Below, one piece after another: positions 1 to 13,000 of a stretch of 64,000 bases of DNA. The notes beneath the pieces were generated by a model, which saw only the letters and a program-made list of their open reading frames with translations, was not told the DNA's origin and made no database searches. Source of the DNA: Dryas octopetala (taxonomy: Eukaryota > Streptophyta > Magnoliopsida > Rosales > Rosaceae); NCBI GenBank assembly GCA_963921425.1, contig OY992834.1:18799923-18863922 (forward strand), in the 5' to 3' direction. The position numbers and the translations under genes are program-made. Position 1 is the first letter of the stretch; each line of letters starts with the position of its first letter.

Positions 1-61
1 CATCCCTGTCCATTTAGTCACATCAACCAATTACCATTGGTTTTAAGACATATTTCCAACA
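1..61 (-). mobile_element. possible Copia LTR edge (minus strand), truncated by window start
   Basis: Read on the minus strand from position 61, the sequence starts TGTTGGAAATATG, which resembles the first bases of many plant Copia (Angela/Tork type) LTRs. The rest would lie left of the window. No primer site, target duplication or second LTR can be seen, so this is only a weak suggestion. Confidence 0.22.
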
Positions 62-1014
62 CGAAATCTATTAGAGTACCACAAAAATCTGATCCTCAAA
101 GAGCCAATATGACGAAAAATTATAGGATATAACCGATATACCGCAAAGTAGTACAACCAATCCAACGTGTAAGGGTATTATTAGACGATGTGTTTATATT
201 AGTAGGGTATAGTACTATTAATAACATCCACTCATATTATAACAAATAGACCAGCTATACCACGTGTCAATATAGCGGTTATACAGAATAATTTCTCCAA
301 TATAACCACCATCCAAAACGAATTTGAGATCTCTCTCCGTCTAAAAGATAACTAGTTGTGTGCAGGCGTTTCTACCCATCGTCGGGCCATTGTATTCCTG
401 CGTAGTTAATAACCTCCCCATCAGACTAACACCTCGACCCTCATCCATATTTGGATCCATCTTGTTACCGTAGGAGTGAAGGAATAAACCTAGGCACAAT
501 AAGAGTTATGCAGCCTTAATTAGAGAAAGCACCTCGAGAGAGGAAAGACTGGCATAGCTAGGCATTTACGATTTACTCTCGACTGACCAAGTTTTGGCAT
601 AAACATTGATAATTACCTAGTTTCTGTTTTCAGCTAATTATAATATAAAAGTTCAAATTTATAAGTTCTTGTTAGTGACTTAGTGTTCTAATTTTTTTCG
701 TTTTAGAAAAAGAAAGGATATAATATGATATGACTGATATAGCTAGTGATATCAAATAACACATATATAAAATAAAAAGAAATTAGAACGTTTTGGCCTA
801 AAGTCAAAGAGTCCTCCTGCCCTCCATGGTGAAAAAGTGGTTCTCTAGCCTATAGGGCTCCCATAATACAACCCTCAAAGCTCCATCGACTTTCATGATT
901 TTGACAATGATGTGGTCTAAATTCTAAATGGCCATCATCTCATCCTAAAGTACTCCACCAGTAGTAGTACTATTTTTAACAAAAAGAAACCAAAATGTAC
1001 GTCCACCACTAATA
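62..1014. other. 3' flank of the kinase gene, no gene seen
   Basis: No convincing coding exon was found here. The part next to 1014 should hold the 3' UTR of the minus-strand kinase gene. The stretch at 300-600 is not obviously coding in any frame and could be part of a decayed repeat. Confidence 0.4.
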
Positions 1015-4000
1015 CTATTCTGGTAGTTCCCTCTTCTCTTCAACACTTCCAGTACTATCCAAGGTGGATTGGTCAGACACTGTAGAAATGGTTGACCTCT
1101 CTGAAGAAGTGGATTGAGTTGAAGGCGATGGTAAAAGTCTTCCAGTTCCACTTCCAGTCGTCTGACTCATTCTTGGCGGAGTAATCTCTATACTAAAGGT
1201 GTCAGTATCAGCGTGTGATTCACAAGAGCCTGGCATGCTTGCAGCCGATTCCGATTGTGGTGGTGAGAAGTCTCCGATACTACAAACTGGGTTTGCATCA
1301 TTCAAATAATTCAAAGCATAAACTACCTGCATTTATATCAGACAACAAACCCATTTGATTTAATGTCTTAGCTTTTTTTGTACTTATGATATATGAGCAA
1401 ATCAATGAATAGGACAATACTTATATTAATAATACTACAGACACCAATTATTATCTAAATTTTTGGTCACCAACTCATTTGGCCGCTAACATGTCAATTT
1501 CTTAGCTATTGAATTGTAAATAAGTAACATCTAGAGTGAGTCCATAAATAAATACATGAAAAAAATGCCACATCAGTTTGGATAAGAATTTATGCCTTAT
1601 ATAGTTAGTACTATATAAGGCATAAATTTGTATTGATTAGTAATGTGTATTTGATGATGTTGATTGGTGAAATTCATGACTTTCATGATCCAAATTCCAA
1701 ATTTTTTTTATGCCAATTGATGTCTTAGTACTTTATTTGTTTATATTTGGTCTCACTTATTTTTCATGTGCACCCTATTTATTCTTTTAACAAATAAGAT
1801 AGTGCTAATTGGCTTACCCAATAAAAAAAAGATAGTGCTAGCTAATTGGTATCCAGAATTTGATATTGATCTTCATGCCTGTTCAGTTCCACTATTTATC
1901 TTGTGTCCTAGTTTTAGGCTTATATTGCAGTTATTGTTTTGAAGGACATGATATTGATGCAGACATACTTGTATATCCATAGTCTACTTTTAATCACACG
2001 TGGACATACCTTATCCATAGTTAATCTCTTGTGAGGATCCCTGCTGAGGCATTTTTCTGCCACTCGAACCATCCAAAAGAGTTGGTGAACATCATGCGAA
2101 TCTACATTCCTGGGGTCGATTAAATCTGGGTAGTTCCTTTCTTTTAATAGTGGTCTTGCCTGATAAGAAAGTAATAGAACTGCTTATAATTCATAAAAAC
2201 AATGAGGAAATGTGAAGAGAAATACTAGAAGGCTGCTCCTTTATTCTTATTTTGTTTCATTATGAGTACTTAGTGTTTCTTTTGTCTGCATGTCATGACC
2301 AGTGGTGGATAGGCTATCAGGACTTGAAGTAATCACAGATCTCATTTGCAAAATTATTTCCTTCTTTATTTGTTCCCCTCAAAAGCTATCAAACATAACA
2401 TGCTTTTTTAAGATTAAAAAAAAATAAAATAGGAGTCCAAGAGAATATGAAAACTGAAAAGCAGTTTTTTTATTTGGTGGTTGAAGTCTTGAAGGTGTGA
2501 GGAGTAGAGTGCTATTTAAAAAGACATATTTATTACCAATATATGGTAATATGAATACATATTTATAAAGATTTATGGTATGGAAGCTCTTACCCATCCC
2601 ACAAGACTTTTTCCTCCAAGCTTCTTGTCAGTAGGCCTCAGTCCTGTGATAAGCTGTAATAGAATGACCCCAAAAGCATAAACATCTGTCTTGGTTGACA
2701 CTTTCCCACTTTCTGCATATTCTGGTGCTAAGTATCCCAGAGTTCCGACAACTCTTGTTGTGTCTGATGATCGATCTGAGTCATCATGTTGAGTTCTTGC
2801 AAGACCAAAATCTCCTAGCTAATAAACACAACATGTTAGATGGTTCGTGGAAGTGGTTATTTGGGTTACACAATGAGGATTGGTTTAAGGGTATCGGATA
2901 GTTTGTGCACTCTGGCTCAAATGGTTTTTCTAAAATCGAGTCCAGTAATTACGGCAAAAGAAACTTAATGATGTTTCATTTTTATTATGAATCTTATTTC
3001 TTTACTAATTGTATAAGATTTAAGGGAAAAAAACAAAAGAACTACATATTGAATTCGAGTCACATATTAGCGACTCTGTCTTAGGAAATTGATTTTCCTG
3101 GATTGACCCCATGTAACTACATCATGATCGATATCAATGGGTATGTTGGATCTTAATGCTGGTATTAAAAGAAGAGATATTTTGTTTAGTTACCAGGGAT
3201 TCATGATCATGTGTCACGAGGATGTTGTTTGGTCTCACATCTCTGTGGATGATGTTGTTTTCATGCAGGTATTGTAAGCCTTTTGCAGCTCCAATAGCAA
3301 TTTTTATCTTCTTATCCCAATTGAGAGGTCTGATGGTGTGCTCTGCATAAATTTAGCACATATTATTGTAGGGGTTAGACTTCTCTATTCTGTAACAGCC
3401 AAGTACTAAGGAAAACACCTGGTGCTTCCAAAATTTTAAAGAATTTTAAATTTATAGGTTATTTTAAGTTTGTTTCCTTCTTACTTGATAGATGTTGATC
3501 CAATGAACCATGGCAAACATATTCGTAAACAAGGAGCCTCTTGCTTCCTTCTGAACATGATCCTAACAGCATGACCAAATTTTCATGTCTTGCCTTGCTG
3601 AGTACATGAACTTCAGACTTAAATTCTTTCTCTCCTTGGCAGCTTGCATTTTTATGTTGCTTGACAGCAATCTTCATCCCATTCAGTTCTCCTTTGTAAA
3701 CGGAACCAAATCCACCTTCAGACAGGAAGTTCTTATCCGAAAAACCATTTGTAGCAGCTAGCAGCTCTGAGTAAGTAAAGTCACTCTTCCATCCAATCTT
3801 TGGCCTTCTATTTTTGCAAACTGTGCACTCTGAATTTCTAAATTCCTCATTTGTTTGATATTCTCCAATCCAATCATTCTTGTAGCTATGCTGTTTATCT
3901 TCATCCGGGCTCCCGGCATTGTATGTTTCTTTTTGATCCCTTGCTTGACTCTCAGCAATTGGAAATGGGGATTTCTCTCCTCCTTTTCCTCTTTCAGTAT

Positions 4001-7000
4001 TTATAGCGATTTCGTCCTCTTGAAAATGATGGGCAAGACTAGGAGTTAAGGTTTCAGTATTCCCCAGACTTGAACTTGAGACACTAGTCATCAGCTGTTC
4101 ACTTGATGAGGAGGTATGCAATGTGGTAGATTTTCTATAGTTAGGCCATGGGTGTCCACGGCCATCCCCACCTTGTTCTTTGCCAAAACTGGTCTTTCGA
4201 GGACTTGGAGATTCTAAAATAATGTGCAGTCTTAATTATGTTCTTGCATTTGTACTGACGAAAAGCAATGTGAAATTATGTACGACAATATACCAAAAAT
4301 TTCTACAGTGACTCCAAATTTTATATCAGGCCAAAAGAAGAAATTGAAATCTGCAAATTAGACGAACTCTGGTTTTTCTTTTTTCTTTTTGAAATCAAAC
4401 TGGTGTCACACATAAGATATTTCATGCTCATTGTTAGACATGGTGATCATTTACATTAATGAATGATTTTTCGAATCATAGGATTTTATATTTGTGTTAT
4501 TAGAAGCTGGTGATCATGGATGACATCCATATATATTTCTTATAAAAAAGTTAAAAAAAGGTTCACATCCATATTTAATTTAGTATCATAATATTGACTT
4601 AAAATTATTTGCCTAGCCTAGACTATCTTAATGTTACATTATAAGGGTTGTTGTGTCTTATGTATGCAGTTTGGAACTCCTAGTCCTAGGGCAGTGAAAT
4701 GACTTGTGATAAAATTTCTTACTTTTAGGAGAAGGTTGATCCTCTGGACTTCCTGGTATCATTTCATCATATTTTACATGGATGCTGCGTTTCCTGGTGT
4801 GTGGTTTGCTGTTCCCCTTCGACATTTCTTCATATTTCGCATGGTCTGTGATGCGTCTTGTGGTGAGTGACTTGCTGTTCCCAAGTGGTTTTGGCCCTCT
4901 CAATTGTTCAACTGAATTGTTACGTTTCATCCTTGATATACCACATGACAACTTCTCCATGAAGAATTGCTTGTCTTTCTTCATCTGCCTGCACCAGCAA
5001 ATTAAAAAGAAGCTTTCAAATTCCAAACCTTTCTTACTTTTCATTGTTTTCAGATGCATAGTTGTTTTCAATGAGAAATATTATTTTACTTACCATGCTG
5101 TGGAAATTTGCAAGTTTTAAGCATATATGAAAGGTTCACAAGTACTAGCAGCATGATTTTTCCATGATTTTTAAAATTTGAAACCATAACTACTACTAAA
5201 GCCTCAATCAATCATCAATGATTGACTAATTAACAAAAATTCTTTAGGCTGATTCATAAATTTCCAATTTTCTGGATACATATCATAAACATTTTTAATT
5301 ATCTGAATTAATTTCTTGTGCAAAGTAAAAAAGTGAACTTTGAAACTAGATTGCACGACTCCCGCAAACGAGTTGAGCAGAACATTTTCAAAATCTTCAA
5401 ATCTTTTAATTAGTGACTAACCTATCAAGAATCACCCATGTTGCCCCTAATCTTTTTGCAGCATCTATAGCAACCATCTTTGGAGAGGAACCGGCAAGCA
5501 CCTCCATGTTGAACTCAATCTGCGAAATTTAATCAGAAAAATGACCCTGTTAGCATTTGATTGACAGTTGATGTTGTAAAAGCTTTCCTATACTATGTTA
5601 GCATTTGATTGACAGGCTGTGAGTACTCCATCAAATTCTCAATGCTGCACTTCTAATTCGAAAGTGTACGTTCTCCATACACATGCAAGATGCACTACTA
5701 TAGCAGTACATAGATGAATTAAATGGATCAATAAATCTCTAAAAAAATAGCAGGTTATGGCCTGTGTTAAAAATTAATGCACATTATTGGAAAATACTAC
5801 AAAATTCTAGAGACTTCCACAAAGCCCATACCAATTAAAGCTAGAATATTCCACATAGTTCTACATAATTCTAAAAATCTAGAAGATAGCTTGATAAGAA
5901 GAAAGAGTATTGTAGATAAATCTATTAGTAACTATCTTAACTAGAGAAGTCTACATAATTCCACATAAAAGAAGAGTCTAGAATATTAAGCTTATATAAG
6001 AATGTACTATAACATAATTAAAAGTGTAGTATACTCTAGAACCTACTAGTAGCATGTGGCTAATAGATGTTCTAGAGAAGTCAAGAGGGTTCATCTACTC
6101 TCTATATATATAGCATGTACCCATATCTAAGTGTAAGTAAGAGGCAATACTAAAAGCCACTACTCCTAAGTCCTATTGTCTTAGACATCTACTAAAGCCT
6201 TGTATTCCTCCTCTACTTCTAAATAAAATTGTCCTATTTCTAACTAAGGTCTCCACTCCACTCTAATACTTTTCACTCAAGTTTCTCATATCAAGCATAA
6301 GTAGCTAATAGAAGCTTACACAAGCCATTAGCTACAAGTGTCCTAAACACCCTCTAAATTTCTAACAGTGGTATCAGAGCTTTCTTATTGGGCGTAGGGT
6401 CATCCTAATTTACCACCATGTCTAATAACTCTAGCCAAAACTCTGTCCCTCTTCCAATATTCTCTGGTGAAAACTATGATTTTTGGAGCATCAAGATGAG
6501 AACCTATTTTATGTCTCAAGACTTATGGGACATTGTTACTAGTGGGTTCTCTGTTCCAGAAAGACCCACCGCTGAGCAACGAAAGCAGGCGAAGAAGGAC
6601 GAGCAGAGAGACGCAAAGGCTCTTTACGCTCTACAACAAGCTTTTGATGACACCATATTTCCAAGGATCATGGGAGCTACAACTTCAAAGGAGGCTTGGG
6701 ATACTTTGAAAGAAGAGTTTCAAGGAAATGAAAAGGTACGTAGTGTCAAACTACAAACTCTAAGGAAAGATTTAGAAAATCTTAAAATGAAAGATTCTGA
6801 GACCGCTAAAGATTACTATTCCAAAGTAAAAGAAATAGTAAATCAATTGAGAGCTTATGGTGAAATGATAACTGATACAAAAATTGTAGAAAAAATACTT
6901 ATTAGTCTTACTGATAAGTATGACCCTATAGTCACTGCCATTGAAGAGTCAAAAGATATAACGGCTCTTTCAGTGACAGAACTAATGGGTTCTCTAGAAG

Positions 7001-10000
7001 CATATGAACAAAGACTGAGTAGGCGAAATGAAAGTTCACTAGAAAGTGCCTTCCAGTCAAAAGTCAATTTAAGGTCTCAGAAATCTAGAGGAAACTGGAA
7101 ATCAAAAGAAAATTCTAGACGAGGAGATAAACCCGATAACTGGGAAAATAAAAATGAAAACAAGGAGAAGAAAAACTTCCCTCCATGTGGAACATGTAAA
7201 AAGACAAGTCACCTAGAAAAAGATTGTTGGTTTCGAGGAAAACCAAAATGCCGAAACTGCAAAAAGTTTGGACATATGGAAAAAGACTGTCGGCTTAAGA
7301 AGAATTATCAAGCCAATTATACAGAAAAAAAGGAGCAGGATGAAGAGCTTTTCTATGCTTGTCAAGCAGCAATTGAAGTGAACAACAGGAAATGGTACAT
7401 CGACAGTGGCTGCAGCAACCACATGACAGGAGACGAAAGCATCTTCTCTGAAATAGATACATCCATAAAATCCCAAGTTAAATTGGGAAATGGCGCACTG
7501 GTGGAGACGAAAGGAAAATGTACGATCTCTATCCATACAAACAAAGGAACTAAATTAATTCATGATGTTCTTTTAGTTCCTAGCTTGGAGCATAATCTAT
7601 TGAGTGTTGGCCAAATGATTGAAAATTGATATTTTCTACACTTTTCTAGAGACTCCTGCACAATATATGACAAAAAAGATAAAAATCATATTATAACTAA
7701 AGTAAGGATGGAAAATAGAAATTTTCCCATCCATTGGCAATATGTCAAAAAAATGGTCATGAAAGTAGAATTAGAAGATTCATGGCTTTGACATAAAAGA
7801 TTTGGCCACTTCAACTTTCATGGACTACAATTACTTCACCAGAAAAATATGATGAGAGATCTGCCAAGCATAAAGGAGAGTGGTGATGTCTGCAAAGGCT
7901 GTCAACTTGGCAAACAACATCGACAAGCATTTCCATCCGGAAAGGCTTGGAGAGCAAAAGCCTTGTTGGAACTCGTGCATACAGACATCTGTGGACCAAT
8001 GAGGACCCCATCTCTCGATCAAAGCAGGTACTTCATTCTTTTCATTGATGACTATTCTAGAATGACATGGGTTTATTTTCTACGTGAAAGATCAGAAGTC
8101 TTCAAAGTCTTTAAGAAGTTCAAGGCTCATGTCGAAAAACAAAGTGGCCAATACATCAAAGCTCTTAGAAGCGATAGAGGTAAAGAGTACACCTCAAAAG
8201 AATTCAACAAGTTTTGTGAAGATGAAGGAGTAGAGCACCAATTGACAGTGGGCTATGCTCCTGAACAAAATGGAGTCTCGGAAAGGAAAAATAGAACTAT
8301 AATGGAGATGGCTAGATCAATGCTATTTGAAAAAGGACTACCAAAGATATTTTGGGCAGAAGCAGTATACACAGCAGTATACTTGCTAAATAGATGTCCA
8401 ACAAAAGCTCTACAAGACAAGACTCCTATTGAGGCGTGAAGTAACCAGAAGCCATCAGCAAAGCATCTCAAAGTTTTTGGATGTGTATGTTATGTGCACA
8501 TTCTAGCTCCAAAAAGACATAAGCTAGAAGAAAAATCAGAAATTGGCATATTTATGGGATATAGTTCCCAATCTAAAGGCTATCGCGTCTACAATCCAAG
8601 AACTAAGAAGCTCGTGATCAGCCGAGATGTCGAGTTTGATGAATCTGCATCCTGGAATTGGGATGAAGGAAAAATAGAGAAGAAAGGTGTTGTCCTGTCA
8701 GGAGAACCAGAGACAACCCCAACACAACAGCCTGAAGAAGACACACATGAAAGAGAAATTTCAGAAACGCCAGTGGCAAGACTTGATACAATAAGAGCAC
8801 TTATAGCTCTTGCAGCTCAAAACAAGTGGAAACTCTACCAATTGGATGTAAAATCAGCATTTCTAAATGGAGAGCTCGAAGAAGAAATCTATGTGGAGCA
8901 ACCACAAGGATTCATCGAGGAAGGAGGAGAAGACAAAGTCCTAAGACTAAAGAAAGCCTTATATGGACTTAAACAAGCACCAAGAGCGTGGAACAGCCGC
9001 ATCGACAAATACTTCATCAATGCTGGATTCAAGAGAAGCAAAAGCGAGCCAACACTCTACACCAAAACTCAAGGTAACTCCATTCTTATTGTTTTTCTAT
9101 ATGTTGATGATCTTATCTATACAGGAGATAATAAAAAATTAATTCAAGAATTTAAAGAAGATATGATGAAGACATTTGAGATGAGTGACCTTGGTCAATT
9201 GCACTATTTTCTTGGCATTGAGATAATCCAAGAAGAAAATGGAATCTTCATATGTCAAAAGAAATATACTGAAAATCTCTTGAAGAAGGTCAAGATGTCT
9301 GGGTGCAAGACCGTGGCTACACCGCTTATCACCAATGAAAAGCTAAGAAATGACGATGGATCCGGAAAAGCAGAAGCATCAAAGTACAGAAGTCTCATTG
9401 GAAGCCTACTTTATCTAACAACAACTCGACCAGACATTATGTACGCGACCAGCCTACTTTCAAGGTTTATGCAAACTCCAAGTCAGATACACTATGGAGC
9501 AGCAAAAAGAATACTAAGGTACTTGCAAAGAACTATTAACTATGGCATATGGTATAGACCTTCTACAGATACAAGGCTATTCGGATTCACAGATAGCGAT
9601 CGACTGGGCTGGAGTGGACGACTTCAAAAGTACATCAGGCTATGCATTCACAATTGGGTCTGGCATATTCTCATGGCCTTCAAGAAAACAAGAGACAGTG
9701 GCACAATCATCAGCCGAAGCGAAGTATGTGTCAGCGTCAAGTTCAGCCTGCCAAGCTATATGGCTGAGAAGAATATTTAAAGACATGGGAGAACAACAAA
9801 ATGAAGCTACTAAAATATTTTGTGACAACAAGACTGCTATAGCGATGGCAAAAAATCCAGTGTTTCATAGCAGGACAAAACACATTGCCATCAAGCATCA
9901 TTTTCTACGTGAAGTCTCAGCAAACAAGGAGATAGAACTCAAGTATTGCAAGACGGAGGAGCAAATAGCAGACATCTTCACCAAGGCACTTCCAAGACCA

Positions 10001-13000
10001 AGATTTGAAATGCTACGAAGCATGCTTGGAGTATCCTAAATGTGCATTAAGGAGGAGTGTTGAAAATTAATGCACATTATTGGAAAATACTACAAAATTC
10101 TAGAGACTTCCACAAAGCCCATACCAATTAAAGCTAGAATATTCCACATAGTTCTACATAATTCTAAAAATCTAGAAGATAGCTTGATAAGAAGAAAGAG
10201 TATTGTAGATAAATCTATTACACTACAAGAAAAAAGGGTTTGGGAGAGGAACGGAATTCGTCGCCCAAACGTTTGGGCGACGAAATTGGTTCGTCGAGCA
10301 ATTATTCGCCCAAAATGTGTCGCCCAAGAGTTTGGGCGACGAATCCATAAATTTCGTCGCCCAAAGACACCAGGGGGCGACGAATTTTTTTTGTCTCCCA
10401 AAACATAAAATTCGTCGCCCAAAGCATGTTTAGGCGACGGATAATTTCGTCGCCCAAAGATGGATTGGGCGACGAACCCACTTATTCGTCGCCCAAAGCA
10501 TGTTTGGGCGACGAAATTATCCGTCGCCTAAACAAGATTTGGGAGAGGAATAGCTAATTTCCTCGCTGGAACGTGCTTTGGGCGACGAACAAATTTCGTC
10601 GCCCAAAGAGGGTTTGGGCGACGAACATACTTATTCGTCGCCCAAAAAGGGTTTGGGCGACGGACAAATTTCGTCGCCCAAACGTATTTTATTTAAAAAA
10701 AAAATTTTATTTAAATTATATATATGAATTTAATATTAAAAAAAATCTTTATTCAAAAATTATATAAAACAAAATTAATAAATTTATATATATCCAAAAT
10801 ATCCATACAAAGTAGAAACAATTTAATTAATACATACAACAATTTAATTAATACATACATACAAATAACTAATGGCCCCCTAAGTCAGTAGCATCATCGA
10901 CACCGGTGGAGGAGTCTGGCATGCACTGGTCGATGTTGGGCGGCAGCACAAACCCAGGTACAATCCTGGCCAACTGGCCAAACATCTGCTGCATCTGCTG
11001 CACCTTACTCGTCTGCTCCGCATATGCCGCTCTCGATTCTTCTAGCTGACCCTTCAACAACTGCACTTCAGTGGTCAGGTTGACTATATCTGCAGATGGC
11101 TGAGATGAAGACCCGGCGCTGAGATCACGAACCCGACCCGCTCCCATTCCGCGTATCTCCCTACCACGCCTAACACCCAGTGTCTCCGTCATAATACGAA
11201 GACCGGCATCGGGATCGGGGACTGAGATCGTCTCCAACGGAGTGTCCGGAGGGTACTGGCTGGCCACCTCCTCCAAATAACTCGCCTTCTTGGCGAGCAT
11301 CTCAGCCTTCAAAATATTATACACAAGTTAGGAATTAAGAAATCAACTTGGACCAATACTCCAACTCAAAGAATATCGACTTGTTTGTCCAATTTAGATG
11401 TGCAGGTGACCTTGGCATATTTCGTTCTTTGTTAGAGGGATGTTTACCAATCCGGCCAAATTCTAAGTTATTCAACTGCCTCAAGATGTCATCACCAGAT
11501 AATTCTTTAGGTTTCACGCCCATCTCCTTTTTTCCGTCAAAGGCCTCCTTACTGTGACGCCATTTATGATCCCCCGGCAACCATCTTCGGTGGCCCATAT
11601 AACATACTTTACCACCATGCCAAGCAGAAGTTATATCTTTATTACAAGTAGGACATGCCATATAACCCTTGGTGCTCCAGCCTGATAAATTCCCATAAGC
11701 TGGGAAATCATTTATTGTCCACATGACTGCCGCACGCAAGGAAAACATTGTTTCGGTGGACTTATCATATGTCGGCACACCATTTTGCCACAATTCTTTC
11801 AGCTCATCAATCAACGGCCGCAAATATACATCGATCTCCTTGCCAGGGGATTGCGGTCCTGGAATTAATAGCGTCATAATTGTGAATTCTTTTTTCATGC
11901 ATTTCCAGGGAGGCAAATTATAAGGAACCACGACCACTGGCCAAGTGCTGTGAGATGTGCTCATATTTCCGAATGGATTAAATCCATCAGTAGCAAGTCC
12001 TAATCTGACATTTCGTGCATCTGCTGCAAAATCCGGATATATCTTGTCAAATTCTTTCCATGCGCTTCCGTCTGCAGGATGTCTCATCACATCATCCTCA
12101 ACCCGCTTATCTTTGTGCCACCTCATGTCACTTGCAGTATGTGTCGACATGTACAATCGTTGCAACCTTGGCTTAAGTGGGAAATAACGCAACACCATTT
12201 GCGGAATCTGTTTCTTTCTCTCTACAGACTTGTTCTTATATCTCGGTTCATTGCACACAGGGCATTTATCCTTCCCTTGGTGTTCTTTGTAAAACAATAC
12301 ACAATCATTCTTGCATGCATGAATCTTTTCATATCCCAAACCGAGATCTTTCAACACCTTATTCGCAAGATAATGGGTTTCAGGTATATGATTGTTCTTT
12401 GGAAGCATTCGTTTCAAAATCCCCATCAACTGATCATAACTTCGATTCGAATGTTGATTAAGTACTTTCCAATGCATTAACTCCACAACAGCAGTTAGCA
12501 CTGAGAACTCTTCACAACCAGAGTACAATTCCCGCTGAGCTTGTTTCAACAATCTCTCGTACTTATCAAACTCTTCTCTTTGGACTTCGGGCAACCCATC
12601 ATCTTGATCCATATTATCGCTCTCTGTATCATGCTGACTGACTTCGTGATCTAGCGATGCATATGGATAAGCATCGTTTATTATGCCCATCACTTGGTCA
12701 TTATCATCAGCAACAGATTCAGTAGGCTGCAGAATTGTTCGGGTCTCCGAGGACGTCGAAGCATAAACTCTCGGTTCACCATGATAATACCATGTCGTAT
12801 AGTTGTGTGACATCCCAAATCTCACCAAATGAATTCTGACTTCACGCACTGTCTTCCATAAAGAGTTGTTACAATTCCGGCACGGACACCTTATATTATT
12901 CTGAGCATTGACATGTTCCTGTGCAACTTGGATAAATGACTCGATCCCATACAAATATTCATCACTAACACGATTCGTATTACGTATCCACTGTCGGTCC

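Noticed and set aside
10233-10690. CRISPR-like array
   Set aside because: Short motif in alternating orientation with irregular spacing, inside a CACTA transposon of a plant genome; no constant direct repeat with unique spacers.
11348-12480. Plus-strand open frames over the CACTA transposase
   Set aside because: Antisense shadows of the minus-strand TNP2 frame.
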